Source of the DNA: Diphasiastrum complanatum
Lineage: Eukaryota; Streptophyta; Lycopodiopsida; Lycopodiales; Lycopodiaceae
DNA length: 64,000 nucleotides
Assembly: GCA_029204225.1 (NCBI GenBank)
Contig: CM055109.1
Span: 27,474,178-27,538,177 of the forward strand
Reading direction: 5' to 3'
Position numbers and translations under genes: made by a program. This document shows, piece after piece, positions 31,373 through 44,858 of this stretch. The number at the start of each line of letters is the position of its first letter. Within the stretch, counting starts at the first letter, position 1. Below the pieces are notes generated by a model, which was given only the letters and a program-made list of their open reading frames with translations, was not told the DNA's origin and ran no database searches.

Positions 31373-34340
31373 GTTGCACTCTCTCTCTACTCGAGAGCAA
31401 GCCAAATCTATACTTAGTTTTTTTTATGGAAAGTGTCCTTTCATTATGTGTGATGGATGGTTGAGGTTTGATGCATGTGTAGAGTGCCCTTACCTTAAAT
31501 TTTTGAGCTAGTATGCTTGTATCTCAATATAGATTGATCTATGTGCAATCACACACATCTTAGGAGATCATTCACATTGTTTGAGAAGTCCTCACACCTG
31601 GTTATATGGTAGATTTATATTCAAGGGACATAGTAGGAGGTGATCTCTTTGCTTTCATCTTGTCGCTCATAATGATTAAAAAAAAGACTTGTTTTAATGG
31701 GTATCAGAAGACGAGCTTATGTAGCAGATAATTTGCAAATGAGTGCATGTGAGCAATAGTTAGAAACTACATGTGAGCAATAGTTAGAAAATACAGGTGA
31801 TAAAAATAAAATAAAATAAACACATAAGTATTAGCAATTTTTTCACAAAGTATCAATCTAACCTGGACCAAAATATGAGGCCTATAAGACGAAGTTGATT
31901 TAAAACAATGTTTTGTAATGTTGATGTCATAGCAAGAGCTTATCACTCTATGGTTGTAATTAATTAATTCAGCTTTGACAAGTTGATGACTGGAAAAGCT
32001 TACATGATATCCTTTTTTATGCTCACCAAGTTGAGTAAGTAAATCTTTATCATGATTTAATGAACTTTCCCATTGTTCAAAATTTTTCCCAATTGTGTCC
32101 CAGAAATACAACTATAGTACAAATGTTGATCATGCTTGCACATATGGGACAAACATTGTGCAACTTGCAATTTTAATGTGAATATCTTGTGAGGCTAGTA
32201 AGTACTAAAAGCTTATGTACCTAGATTGGTATCTTTAATTGGTTGTGCTATGCCGAGACGATACTTAAATGTATGCTTGAGCTAGTGTTGGATGAAGGAT
32301 GGTGCTTTTAGCATGGAGAGCCATTGTCACATAATTCTTGATTGTTGTCTAAGTGTGTGCTTGTCAACAACTCCCTAGCTCAGAAGTGAGTCCACATAAT
32401 GGTGAAGAGTTAGACTTCCAATCTCCTATTGTGAGTGGAACATTATATGAAGATATAGATCTTCTAAAAATAGTGAAAGTTGATATGGGGCCCACTATCT
32501 CTTGAATTCACGTACACATGTTCTAAACTTTGAACTCATGGTGCTAGAAGTGCCATGATTTTTGCGTGCTCTACAAAACTCATATTATTGAATACAATTA
32601 TCACATTAAGAGCCCATAGATACGACTTGATTATGTATGTAAGCATGCAAACAAACGAATATGATGATTTGAAGTCTTCAAAGTCCTTGAAGTATGCATG
32701 ACATTTATCATGAAAACAAAGATGATCTCTAGCATACAATGAATTTTCCTTAGAATCACGGTTTTCATGAGAGCTATAGCTTGACAAAGACCCTCACATG
32801 ATTCTCTTGAGGAAGATCATGTTTGCTTACAGTGGAGTTTAGGTAGTTGTAATCTAATTCCTATAAGGCTATATGGAAATTTTGGTTTGTTCGTTGTCGA
32901 TTGTAAAGCCCACAATCTCGCTGAGATGACTCTAACACGCTTATGCAATCGTTGCCAACATTATCTGGGTACCTCTGACTAAATCTGAGCCTAACTGATC
33001 ATTTGTATGGCTAGTGGCATGCAATACCATCAGAAAAGAATCTTTGTGGGCGGCAAGAAAGCGAGGGAGTAGATCATCAAGTCGGTGGCACGTTGTACAT
33101 ATCCACGTGGAGGCAACGCTTCTAGCCACGGCCCTCCATGCTCCTTTCACGGACTTCCTAAGCGCTACATAACAACTTAGTGGCAGGTGCTATTCATGTT
33201 GTCCTGGTAGCTGGGGCACACGGGTGGTAGCTACTAGCAGCCTGAGCGAACTGCCACCTCGGGAACATGACGATGGCCAGCGTATGATGTATGTGTATTC
33301 TTCAGAGTCTTATATTACTTGTTGCCACCAAGCTCACGAGTGTTCTAGGTTTCCCTCCAAAAAGTGAGATGTGAAAAAGTTCTTTTGCCTCTATTGAGTG
33401 ACAAGCTCTTACTTGCCGATTTTCTCTTATAAAACCCAAGATTTATGACATAAAAAATCTTGTACACCATGCCGGTCTTTGGGAAAAGGTGCCGGTTCCA
33501 TTCTTGGACTATGCAGGCTTTCCCAAACATTAAAGCTCACCACCAAACAATAATTTGAAATCTATAATCTACATAGTCATACCAACTTACCTTTGTCTTT
33601 CTATCAATCTCGATCAACTCTCAAGGATGTTCTTTGGATGGCATGAGGTCAATTCAATCATCTAGAGATTGGTAATATCTAGTAATTCTTTATGAATATG
33701 TTTTCTTAATAGAAGTCAACCTGCTAATTGAAGAGGAATTTGTCAAATACCAAAATCAACTTGGTTTTCTAGAGCCAAGTATTTATGATCTCATTTCATT
33801 GATGTCGACAAGGGTCATAACATTGACCATGAAAAAGTCATACAAGGGGACAAAGCATAACATGCAAGTACCGAGTCTTGTTTTGTTTTGGTCAATACTT
33901 TTAACTATAAAGTTTTTATTTTGAAACTTAAAAAAGAAAATGATAGGAAAATGCCTTTCTTGATGAGTTTGCAATTTTTCAAAGAGGCCCGAGAACTTTT
34001 ACTAGTGAATTTCAAAGAGATCATACATTGGGCCACTTTTTAAGTTTTGTAAAAATAAAATAATAAGGGTTGCCCATTGAATATGGCAATCAAAACAATT
34101 TTTTATTTTCTTGAAAGCCAATCTTATTAGAATGCATAGAGTAATGTTCGTCAAAAAAAATAAATGCAATCTTAGGATATAGATATGTAAATTTCACATT
34201 TAGATCTTCACATTTTGCATCAGATGTTGCATATGTTGATTTGAGTAAGTGTGAGAACTACTACCTTTTGGATCCATATGGAAGAAGATAGTTATTATAT
34301 GAGTCTAAGTTGCAACTTATATTGGAAGAGTATCCAAGAT
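31373..34340. other. Noncoding stretch, nothing recognised
   Basis: There is a short tandem duplication of ACATGTGAGCAATAGTTAGA at about 31747-31795. At 32940-33270 a GC-richer patch has a short frame but no recognisable protein. There are no LTR or transposon ends I can support. Confidence 0.4.
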
Positions 34341-34344
34341 GGAG

Positions 34345-34848
34345 TAGACTAATAAAGGTCATAATACTGGAGTGAAGAGAGACAAATCATAATACTAGAG
34401 AGAAGAGAGAGTTGAATTTTTTTAAAGATGTAGGGCAGTTTTTTTATGTTACTAAAAAATGAATTTTGTATTTGGACTTGCTAAAGAGAAGGGGAGCGGG
34501 GCTTAAAAAGCTTAATTAATTAGCTAGAAATACAATGGGAGGGAGACTCAAGAGGCTAGGTAGATAGGCATAGTAGTGTGTCATAAAACCATCCTATAGA
34601 CTAATAAAGATCATAATACTGGAGTGAAGAGAGAGACAAATTTTTTCAACGATGTAGGGCAATTTTTTTATGTTACCAAAAAATTGATTTTGTATTTGAA
34701 CTTGATAGAGAGAAGGGGAGTGGGGATTAAAAAATTAAATAGCTAAAAATAAAAGGGGAGAGAGACCTGAGAGGCTAGGCAGATAGGCATAGTAGTGTGT
34801 CACAGAACCACCCTATGGCATGCTAGGCTAGAGGCACACTGGGTCTAT
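34345..34848. repeat. Tandem duplication of about 252 bp
   Basis: TAGACTAATAAAGGTCATAA at 34345 recurs at 34597. Both copies continue with GATGTAGGGCA, TTTTTTTATGTTAC, GAGAAGGGGAG and AGGCATAGTAGTGTGTCA. The copies differ by substitutions and short gaps. The first copy has an extra internal repeat of ATCATAATACTAGAG. Confidence 0.7.
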
Positions 34849-35604
34849 GCCTACACAAGTATGTCTATTCCTAGACAGACATTTGAGATTTATGAATCAT
34901 TAGCAATTGACTTGAGTAATTGGATTATTCTTGTTGAAAAGTTAATTGGTTGAATAAGCAGTGTAAAGAGAATTCACCAGAAACTTCTTGTTTTGATCTA
35001 TATTGCTTACATCATGATTCATCAATAAAAGTTGTGCATGGAATATAGGAAATTCTTGGTATAGAATATTTCTTGGATGAGAAATAGTCTCTAAGTTATT
35101 GACTGTATCCTAGTGAGCTCGTATTGGATGACAAAGTTTAACGAATACCAAGAGTTGTCATTGAATTCAGTTGGAATTTAGCAAAACTTTGAAAACTCCA
35201 GATTTTGTTCTAGGTGATTGTATAAAGTCTATGTTGTTAAAGACGGGTGTTAAAATGGTTTTGGTATGTCTTCTGTCTTTAATTACCTAATTGATTGCAG
35301 AATTTGGATAACTCATAATCTTGTTAAAGATTAGGTTAAATTTTTTGAAATTTAGTAATTTTCCTTGGGGGTTAAGATTTTAGAATAATTCTTATATTTC
35401 CTGAGTGGTATGTTGTACATATACTCCAGTATCTTTCAATGGTCAAGTATGGTTTGAAATCCTATAAATTATGATTGATGAATCATAAGATTCTAAATAT
35501 TTATGATTGACGGATTATAAATTGATACTTAATTGTCATTAGAAGATTATAAGAAAATGTGACGATTCTTAAAATGATGAGTAATTCTCGATCTATTGAA
35601 AGAG

Positions 35605-36073
35605 TGTTATGGCTATATTCGGTTAAGGACCTGGAATAGTCCTAATATGGTAGACCGGCCCTCCAGTGTTCGAGATCATTGGTCACGCCGTGATTTAATT
35701 CTATGTCAAGGCATGTTTGTGACTAATTATCTTGAGAGGACCCAAACACTCTAATTGAGACATATCGAGTATTGCATGTCTGTGTGACGGATATAGGCAG
35801 AAGGACTGCATGAAGAGATGTGATCTATTTATAGTTGACCTGCATGGGGGTTGCATGGTTTCATGCACAAGACTCTACTCTCTATATAATGAGATAGTGA
35901 TTCTCCCATCGACATATTGGGTTTAGGTCACCAGTTTTCTCTCTTCTCCAATGGCATGGCTTGAGGGCTAGATCCAGATTTGATATAGGATTGGTTGGGC
36001 GGTTTGGCTCCATAGTCTCTTCTATTGTGTTCTCCTATCCTCATCTTAGGGGCAATCCTTTAGGGTTTTTACA
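35605..36073 (+). repeat. Chromovirus-type LTR, copy 1 (5' LTR with PBS)
   Basis: It starts TGTTATGGCTA and ends GGGTTTTTACA, 469 bp, with a TATA-like CTCTATATAATGAG near 35880. A PBS follows at 36075-36086. The same LTR family occurs at 43561-43740, 44438-44858, 57250-57444 and 62983-63283. No gag or pol follows within 3 kb, so only the 5' end of the element remains. Confidence 0.75.
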
Positions 36074-36074
36074 T

Positions 36075-36086
36075 TGGTATTAGAGC
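36075..36086 (+). other. Primer binding site, initiator-Met tRNA
   Basis: TGGTATTAGAGC, one base after the LTR end. It has one change from the standard TGGTATCAGAGC. Confidence 0.8.
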
Positions 36087-36089
36087 TCG

Positions 36090-39000
36090 GCTAAGATGTG
36101 GTCTTGGATAGGGTGGAGACAAGTTCTACATCAAATTGGAATCTAAAAGCACTTGGATTTGCATCCCGGATTGGAGTGCTATTTTTTTTAAGAAAGTTGG
36201 AGTTGGATTCACTAGTTGGGAATTGAAGCATGCTTGTCAAATATGGTGGTAGAGTGCTCTTCTACACATGCAATTTTGAACTAAGACGCTGAGATTTATG
36301 TGAATTCATTTTTAATTCCATGTTTCTTGTGAAAGCTTTCCATTGATGTAAAATGATCTGCTATGGTAGATCTGGCTGCATATACCATTCTATTATTTAC
36401 ATGCTGGGGGACAATATCCTCCGATGTTACATGTAAGATAAGGATCATTAAGAGACTGTTGTTGACAATCTTTTTAATATATGTGGTTTTTACATTGGAT
36501 AACTCTTCCCGGAAAATCATTTATATTCTACTTCATGCTCAGCTTTAACTTGAGATACTGAATAGTAGAAATTGCTATGAATGATTGGAATAGGAGTTGC
36601 ATGTATAACTCCATGCTAGTAGCAACAATAGAGGTAGCCTAGTTTATTTGAACTGTAAACCAAGTAAGCAGACCTTCTCTCTGACTTTTTTTTGAGTTCT
36701 TGAAACCCTAGAATAGCTGTAGAAACTCGTATGGAAGGTGGCTTATGCCTGTTGTTGTTTCCTCATATTTGGATTTACATAGATAGATGCAAAGAGGAAA
36801 CGAATATGGCAATGAAAGCAACCTCAGAAATCCAGAATTCAGAATGTTGGTAACAGCTGTTTTGCGCCCTAAAACTGTGTGACAAGAGTTAGGTTTTCCT
36901 AGATCTGATGCAGTTCCCTCCCGGATCACCAACTCCTCACAGCAGCATTGGATGAGGAAAGTGACTTCTTCCATAACTGTTGCTGAGGTAATGGAGAGCG
37001 GATGCTCTATTTACTGCTCAGAAAAGGTGAGCTTATGCAATCCTTAGCAGTAGAGGCAGTCGTAGGAGAGGAGGCGCAAACATCTGGTTTTCCAATTCCT
37101 TTCTAACAGCGAGTAAGTTTGTGATGGCTATTGCGTTCCAAGGAAGGGAGAAGATAGGTGTTGTAAAAGGTGACGCAGCTATGGCCCGAGGTTTCCAGAG
37201 TAAGCTGAAACCCGAGTGGTTTGAGATAAAACGTGCATCTGGAAGATCCATTCCAGCAGTAAATGCATGGCCTCTATTTTCCACAAGGATGGAGGCTGAT
37301 GATGAGTGAGCTACAGATATGGCAGAAGAAGGGCGTGATCCAGCCTTGCCTTAACTTGTACATTCGCTTTGTCTCTCGATGTGGATGAGGCTGAGAACAC
37401 CTCGTGAATGAACTTGTGGCGGCCCTCGACGAGGGTGAGAAACCCTTAGGGTTGCATGTGGTTTTTTCAAACCCTTGTAAAAAAATTTGGGTTAAGTGTG
37501 GCCTTGCATGGCCCATAGGGGCTATTAATTTAATAACAAATATGTGGCCCAGAGTCCCTTGTGGAACCTCAGCTCCATTTTGTCTATTTGGCATGCAGTA
37601 ATGGTTTCGAAAAGGAGATTTATGAGATAATCTGCTTAAACCAACAATGAAGAATAGAATTATCGATTCTTCGGGGCATTGTCGAGAAAATGGTTTAGTG
37701 AGATATTTTGCTATCCTAATAGGGAGTCGGCGAACTAGGATTCGCAGATTTAGGATTGACAGCAAGATATTCGTTCATCATGAGTTACTTTTTTCAAGAC
37801 GGCGTCCGGTTCAAGAAAATTTAATTTTTCAGATATTGTGCTTGAATGTAACTAGACTTTGGAAGCATGTGTTCTCCCCAGATTGAAAACTTAAATTTGA
37901 TTTTTTTTTTCTTTTTTGTTGAATTTCAAGTTTGGTTAAAATTTGGAATGGGTTACTTGTCTGGTATATTTCTAGTTGATATTAATCATTAGAAATGGGA
38001 CAAGTTAACGTTTGTGCAAGATACTCGTCAAAATTGATTTTAAAACCGTCAAACAATATGAAATGACTAGATAAAATGAGTGATGATAGAACTCTTTATC
38101 CGATCAGTGGAATCTTGTTTGGATACAATTTAAGAGTTTCCGAAATCTTATTGGTAGGATTTCCATTCATGTAATTTCGTATTTTAAGTTTGGATAATTT
38201 TGTTAATATTGACGGAGTAATGCCAAACCAGTCAATAAAAAGGAAACAGTCCAATATTATTGGAAAATTTGTAATTAATAGGAACTGATCAAAAGTATAA
38301 AACTGATTTCATTTCCGGTTAAATCATAGGGTGAATTAATTTCAAAAGATCAGACTAGTAGTGTTTTTCATGCTAGTAGATGATCTTTGGTATATCAGTT
38401 ATTCAGCCCAGGTATAGAATAGAAATGAAATTGTTTCAAACTTTTTCCTACAGTAATCAATTTTTAAACATTTACTAATGTCATTATGTCTTCTTGATAC
38501 CTTAGTTGAAGGATTTTCAAGGAATTGAAAATTCTAAAGAGGGAAGAAGAGTGGACATCAGAGGTAGTAAGTGTGATGGGGAAATGTATTTCGTAGTTAG
38601 GATTTTCGATAAATCCCAGTAAATCATTGCTTAATACCGGTTATTGATTTTCTAGATAGAATTTATTTAGTTGATTCATAACTTATATCTTTGTAACCAT
38701 TGAGTTATCCGCAGTTTTGGATGTCAATTGTGATGTTAGAAGTAGAATCTGATACATGGATTACATTGGGTCTGTTAATTGATAGAAGCTTGTCCCTAGA
38801 GTTAATGCTCTTGGATCCAGGGGGATTCGAAGCTTATCATTAACCAAAAAGGATCATCATGCAATATTGAACCATCTTAATTCTTCTATTTAGATCACAA
38901 GATCAGGTGTGGATTGTGGTATCCATCTGATAGACAAGTCATCTAAATAAATGGATTCTCCAGTGTTGGGAGCAAGAGATAATATCCTATATGGATTATA

Positions 39001-39090
39001 GGACAGCTAGATGATCAATGGATCTCTAGAATATCAGATAAGACAGTTAAAGATTTTCTGGAAGGAATAGCACATAAATTCTTGTGTGCT
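36090..39090. other. Retroelement leader debris and noncoding DNA
   Basis: The first 200 bp probably belong to the leader after the PBS. Short open frames at 37033-37765 do not match any family I recognise. The rest is AT-rich without features. Confidence 0.35.
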
Positions 39091-39092
39091 TC

Positions 39093-40300
39093 CTAATTTA
39101 ACCCTTTTGTAAATATATCAACTGTCATGTACAAGGTTCTGCAAAATTTCAGACTTACCTCCTTGTTGAGTATTTTGCTCCTGATGTAGTGGTACTTAAT
39201 CTCGATGTGCTTGCTTCTAGAGTGAAATCTAGGATTGATGGATAAAGCAATAGCACTCTGATTGTTGCACTCAATGATCGTTGGAGCAGATTGTCTGAGA
39301 CCAATATCAAACAATAAATTTCTCAACCAAATTGCCTCTTTAGTAGCTTGAGAGACTACAATGTATTCAGATTCTGTTGATGACATTGCAATGGAGGTTT
39401 GGTTTTTATTGTTCCATGATATTGGACCATTATTGAAGAGGAAGACAAGTTTAGAAGTCAATCTTCTGGTGTCGATATTGCCTACCCAATTTGCATATGT
39501 ATATCTATGAAGTGTATGGATATCGGATGAATCAACATCACCATAGTAGATACAAAAGGCAATGGTATCTCGTACATATCTTATTACTCTGAAAAGAGCT
39601 TTCCAGTGGATAATACCAAGATTAGCCATATATTGGCCTAAAGAGCTGATGGCGTATGCAAAATCGGACCTGGTAGAGATCATCGCATAGATCAGGGATC
39701 CGATAATTGATTGATATGGATATCTCTTCATTTCGACCTTCTCCTCATTGGTCTAAGGGCATTGCTTCTTAGATAATTTTAGACTTGGGTCCATGGGATT
39801 ATGTACAAACTTTCAAGTCATGAAATTGAATTTTGTCAACAAATAGAAGTACCTGTGCTGGGTGATGTAAAAAAAATGTCTTATGCTTCTGTCTTTGTGG
39901 ATCTGAATCCCGAGACAATAATGTGCTTCTCCCAAATCTGTCATCTCAAATTCTTGGGATAGCATCCTCTTAGTGTCCGTTTTGAAGTAGTCGATATTGG
40001 AAATTTGTGAAAATCCCCTTGCCACGAGTCGAGCTTTCCTTCTGTCGATACTGCCATATGCTTTGTATTTGATCTCAAAGATCCATTTATAGTTGATTAC
40101 CTTTCTACCTGCTGGCAGCTTGATGACAGTCCATGTGTTGTTCCTCAACAATGAGTTGTACTCCTTGCACATATATCAGTATGTACAATGTCTAGCAAAT
40201 ATTTAGATACATGTTCTTGATTTGATTTAAATGGCCTTCTTGCCTACTTTTCTACGATACAACTTTGGCAGACATGAGGGTCAACAATTTGATAGTCTAA
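39093..40300 (-). pseudogene. Copia pol remnant with large internal deletions
   Basis: On the minus strand: integrase N-terminal fragment (VDPHVCQSCIVEK, about 40285-40165), joined to RT start (NSLLRNNTWTVIKLPAGRKV, NYKWIFEIKYKAYGSIDRRK), then a jump from ISNIDYFKT to KRMLSQEFEMTDLGEAHYCL. This skips the RT centre with the frame kept. After a frame break, RYPYQSIIGSLIYAMISTRS and RNase H follow (YANWVGNIDTRRLTSKLVFL, SSTESEYIVVSQATKEAIWL, SKHIEIKYHYIRSKILNKEV), ending DIFTKGLN at 39093. This last frame of 212 residues is uninterrupted. The element has lost the integrase core and the RT active site. Confidence 0.85.
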
Positions 40301-40309
40301 ATCAAGAAC

Positions 40310-41364
40310 TGAAGAACGCTTAGACAAAAACTACATTCAATAGATGCAAATGTCGGGCTCTATTGAATAATTCTTCTTCAATGCATGACTACACCTATCA
40401 AATTTGAACTATACTATCACAACAAGAGTCACGTTTGATTCTACTTGATTCTAATTTTGAAATCATCAAAATTTATGAGATTGATTGTGGAGACAAACAT
40501 AAACATAGTAGAAGTATTGATATGTATAAGTGTTTGATGCTCAAACAAAACTATAAGAGAACGAAATAAGATAATAGTTGATCAAAAAACATACATTCAT
40601 TATGACAGTATACTGAACGCAATAAAATGGTAGGATTGAATCTAGTAAGTAGCATGTATAGATCAGATGAATTACGAGCACATAACTATAGTGGATGCAA
40701 CCGCATACTCGAAGCTGTCTCTTAATATTGATCATCTTAGTCTGACACACTTTCGCTAATAAGCAATGCAATGCTACTAATAGTACTCTATCCGAAATTG
40801 ATCATAAATTAATCAGCTATTGATCTTCTGTTTTATTAAACTTGAGAAAATGATCAACTATTTATACTAGTTAGGAATGCCGCATGGGCTTATCCAAATG
40901 ATAGCTTAGGGTAGCAGTTTAGCCAGGTCACAATTGCTGCTTAGCCATATTGTGCTGTCACTTATCCAGTTAGAATTCATAATCGTAATATTCCATAAGT
41001 AGTCGTAATGAGTGAAGGTCCGTTAGCAAGCATAAAGGTTTGTAAATGACGATAAAGCATAAGCTTGTAAGCCAAGATAAAATGTAAGCCAGTCAATAGT
41101 CATAAGATCTTGTAAATAGACGTGAAAGTTCATGAGCTCGTAAGCACATGTAAGAGGCTGTAAGTAGACGTGAGAGCTTTTGACAAATATTTGTCGAACA
41201 TTTGATAGTCACTCAATAATATTTGTTGTTGTCATTGTCGACTCACCTGTTAACTATTTCTGTGTATTTCTATAGACTGTGTGATAACATAAGTAAATCT
41301 ATAGCAACTAGATAAATGAATGGATGTAGTTTAAAAATAAGATCATAAGGATAATAATCCAACA
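40310..41364 (-). repeat. Copia LTR, 3' copy of a gag-only element
   Basis: On the minus strand it begins TGTTGGATTATTATCC at 41364. Its distal half (40375-40810) matches 42955-43350 in the same orientation, including the shared phrase CAACCGCATACTCGAAGCT. Lengths differ because of gaps and a truncated partner. It borders the gag remnant on one side and the deleted copia pol on the other. Confidence 0.6.
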
Positions 41365-41545
41365 ATTTGAGCTATTTAGAGTATTTTTTCTTTTGCTTTC
41401 TCGAGCCTCTATTTGCATATAGAGCGTGTGAGTCTATATTCAAAGAGGTGGAAGCACCATTCCTTTGATTGTCTTCTTGCAGCAACATAATAATTACACT
41501 AGAAAGAGTTGGAACTGAGTGTGTCAATATGATCATCACCCAATT

Positions 41546-42035
41546 TTAATATGTAGATGGCAAGTTTGATAGCAATGGCATGATTGTGTCTTGATCATCA
41601 ATGATTGTTCTGACAACGGCCATCTGTTGCAAGAGATTCTTGAACTGGTTTATGTGATTCTGTAGCGAATCACCATTAGACATTTTGAATGAGAAGAATT
41701 TTCTTCTTAGATGTAACTCGGGAGTTATGTCTCTCACATCATATAATGTGTTAAGGATTTCCACACTTCTTTTGAAGTCTGAGCTTCAAATACATGGCCG
41801 ATTTGAGTATCTAACATGTTGAGAATGATCAGCGCAAAAGCTTACCATCTTTTAATTTCCATCTGGAGATTGTTGTGTCATTTGCGTCATGAGGTCTGTC
41901 TTCGATACATGTGACAACATTTCACAACTCCTTGGCCATTAGCACAATCTTCACCTTAAATTTCTATAAGTGGTAGTTGGATTCATTCAGCTTGTCTATG
42001 ATGAGACTAGTCTTACTTTGAGAATCCATATGAAA
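41546..42035 (-). pseudogene. Copia gag remnant
   Basis: On the minus strand the start is near 42030 (MDSQSKTSLIIDKLNESNYH) and broken frames follow. The frame 41764-41546 reads LHLRRKFFSFKMSNGDSLQN and HINQFKNLLQQMA, the conserved helical part of plant copia gag. No zinc knuckle, protease or pol follows before the LTR at 41364, so the element is LTR-gag-LTR. Confidence 0.75.
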
Positions 42036-42039
42036 GTTA

Positions 42040-42860
42040 GTCTTTTGATAGTTATCTGACTACTATTAATGACATAAGTCTAAAAATTACAGCAAATAAG
42101 GATCCTAAAACACTTGAAATGATGAGGGAAACAATAGATTATGATCTCATAAGATTAAGACAACTTGAACCATCAAAATCCATCAAGAATCTATGCTTGA
42201 ACCTCACTAAATGGCCCAAAACCTTGAAGAAGCCTTCACACGTGTGAAAGTACGGCCTCCCAAAGTCTAAGCACTGTACACCAGACCCACATTCAATCCT
42301 ATAATGATTAGGAATCACAAGAACTCAAAGAATTAAGAACATAGAGAGCAATTGCACCAATATGAGAGAAAAATCATGAAATTGCTTGATTGATTTTGGT
42401 GAGAGATCATCACAGTTTTGGGCAGGTATGAGTAGCCCTAAACCTATCCCTAATGCTAATTTTGGTGGATCTTTCATCCCTACCAAGTTAGGGTTGGAAT
42501 CTTGGAGATCCCTCAACAATGTAAAAATTACCAAAAATAGCTCCTACTTTTTCTCTCTTGTATCTAAGCATGATTTGGACTCATTCCAAAGGTTCTATCA
42601 CTTAGGTCTACTTGAGAACATCCTTATGAATGGAATCCTATGCTATTTGGCACGTGTGACAAGCCACATCATGACCATCTACCTATTTACAAGTCATATG
42701 ACCAAAACTAGTCAAGCTAGAATTGTGAATTTTTAACAATAAAAATGAAAAAACAGAGTCTATATTTTCAGAACAAGAAAGCAATTATTCTATCATATTG
42801 ATAGAATCATGTTATGAAGAAACTAGGCTCTAATATTATGTTGGTATTGAAACTATATAA
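42040..42860. other. Leader of the gag-only copia remnant with unknown insert
   Basis: The stretch between PBS and gag holds wording typical of a copia leader (CCTTCACACGTGTGAAAGTA) and a GC-mixed block at 42300-42740 without a recognisable gene. Confidence 0.35.
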
Positions 42861-42872
42861 GCTCTAATACCA
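42861..42872 (-). other. Primer binding site, initiator-Met tRNA
   Basis: GCTCTAATACCA on the plus strand is TGGTATTAGAGC on the minus strand, abutting the LTR that begins at 42873. A second, weaker PBS-like word occurs 35 bp away (about 42827). Confidence 0.75.
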
Positions 42873-43420
42873 TGATGGAAAAAATCTTGCAACAAGAAAA
42901 GAGAATGCAGTGATGATCCAATAGCTAGATCTAATTATGGGCTCTACAGAATGAGCATTTTCCCTCGGTGCATGAACTATAGCTATCATATTTGAATCAA
43001 AATAGTGAGTCAAATAACTCGACTGATTCTACTTGATTCTAACTTTGAAGTCGTCAGAGTCAATAAGATTGATTACATAGACAAACACAAAGACATTAGA
43101 AGCTTTAGATAGTTCAAATAATTATATGAGAGTAGTGTTAGATAGAACAGTTAATAAAAGAAGCATACATTCATACTAACATAAATCTAAATGCAATAAA
43201 GCAATGGATTGATTTAGAAAGTAGCATGTACAAACTAGTTGAAATGAATTGTGGTGATAACCGCATACTCGAAGCTAACTTTGGTTCTATCTAGCTTTGG
43301 TGATTTGAAGATCATCTGATAGCTTATACTAACTCTCTATCTGAATATAATCGATGTAATAACATCTACTATATCTGTTTCAATTCAATTCGCAATGCTT
43401 AGATGGATTGACTAGCTTGA
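42873..43420 (-). repeat. Copia LTR, 5' copy (truncated)
   Basis: It is adjacent to the PBS and similar to 40340-40810 over about 400 bp. Similarity stops near 43350, and the outer end is lost before the AT microsatellite at 43446. Confidence 0.6.
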
Positions 43421-43443
43421 CAACCATACTTTTTTATTGCACA

Positions 43444-43445
<2 letters not shown>

Positions 43446-43478
<33 letters not shown>
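43446..43478. repeat. (AT)n microsatellite
   Basis: About 16 uninterrupted AT units. Confidence 0.95.
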
Positions 43479-43480
<2 letters not shown>

Positions 43481-43560
43481 GTGTATAGACACATTGAGCT
43501 ATGATGTCTGATAAAGATTTTGGAAGTGATCGTGGCTGTCACTTTAAGGTAGATGGCAGT

Positions 43561-43740
43561 TGTTACGTCCATGTCCTGTATAATAGGATTTGGCATAATC
43601 CTAGACTTGGATATCCAGTACTCCATTGTACCAGATTATTAGTTACGCCACATCATTCCGGACTAGGCCATAAATGTAATTAATAACCTTGTGAGGGCCC
43701 AGGTGCTCTAACTAGACATATGGAGCTTTTGCATGGTGAT
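43561..43740 (+). repeat. Chromovirus-type LTR, copy 2 (partial)
   Basis: It starts TGTTACGTCCATGTCCTG and matches copy 4 (57250-57444) closely, with shared phrases such as CTAGACTTGGATA and GAGGGCCCA. It is truncated on the right. Confidence 0.75.
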
Positions 43741-44437
43741 TGACAACTTTTGTGCAAGAATAAGAGATCAATTGCTTTTGACAGGAATGGAGGGATCCTA
43801 GAGGAAATATTCTCATTCATTTCGAGATTATATAACCTATTGGAACTCACCGTACTCCTCATTCAATTTTCTTGTTTCCAAGAGCCATGATCCTCTCCTC
43901 TCTTGCATTCAGTCACCATGGGTGAATTATCACCTTTCATTGGAGATCAATGTTCAAAAGTTAAAGAAACAAAACAATTATAGTCCAAGATTATCCCAAT
44001 TTTTTTTGGTAGACTTGTACTAAATGCTTCTTTGTACAAATACACTTAGAATAAAAAAAATTAAGGTATAACAATTCATCCTACTAGAATCTCTAGGAGA
44101 TCCATCAAGATAAAAATGACTTTAACTCAATTATGAGTACTTTGAATACTTTCTTGTGTTAAGCGCTCTATTCTTAGCATCTCATGCAAGAAAGTAGCAA
44201 CCATTCAATCTCGATAGATTTGCCTGTCTCCCAATTAACCAAAGATTTAGGTTGGAAACCATACACAAGCATCTATAGACCACAATCTGTAGTAGAACTT
44301 CATCCACTAAGGTAAACAAACTTTTCACAAGTAGAAATAACTTAATGAGAATGTCTGTGAGACACGAACATTCTCAATTAAACATTGGAGTAAATAAATT
44401 TAGATTTTCAATTAACTGATCTAAATTCTTGACTCTT
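43741..44437. other. Noncoding stretch between LTR fragments
   Basis: No frame or element end is supported. Confidence 0.4.
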
Positions 44438-44858
44438 TGAAAAAACCCTAAAGGATTGCCCCTAAGATGAGGATAGGAAAACACAATAAAAGAGACTATG
44501 GAGCCAAACCACCCAACCAATCCTAGATCAAACTTAGATGCAGCCCCCAAGCCATGCCATGTGAAGCAAGAGGAGAAGAGAGAAAACTGGTGACCTAAAT
44601 CCAATATGTTGATGGGAGAATCCCTACCTATTATATAGAGAGTAGAGTCATGTGCATGAAACCATGCAACCCCCATGCAGGTCAACTATAAATAGATTAC
44701 ATTTCTCCATGCAGTCCTCCTATCTATATCCGTCACACAAACATGCAATACTCCATATGTCTCAATTAGATCGTTTAGGTCCTCTCAAGGTAATTAGTCA
44801 CAAACATGCCTTGATATAGAATTAAATCACGGTGTGACCAATTATCTTGAACATTGGA
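44438..44858 (-). repeat. Chromovirus-type LTR, copy 3 (inverted relative to copy 1)
   Basis: Near-identical to the reverse complement of 35670-36068, including the TATA region (TATTATATAGAG) and the GGGGCAATCCTTTAGGG end. Its outermost 60 bp are missing. The PBS side faces lower coordinates. Confidence 0.85.

Noticed and set aside
32941-33150. GC-richer minus-strand frame of 69 residues
   Set aside because: No family wording, no splice context and no flanking element structure.
37033-37765. Overlapping frames on both strands (83, 62, 163 and 65 residues)
   Set aside because: Long frames on both strands of the same patch without recognisable protein; probably chance in a GC-richer repeat.
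43501-43683. 60-residue plus-strand frame
   Set aside because: Most of it reads through the chromovirus LTR fragment starting at 43561.
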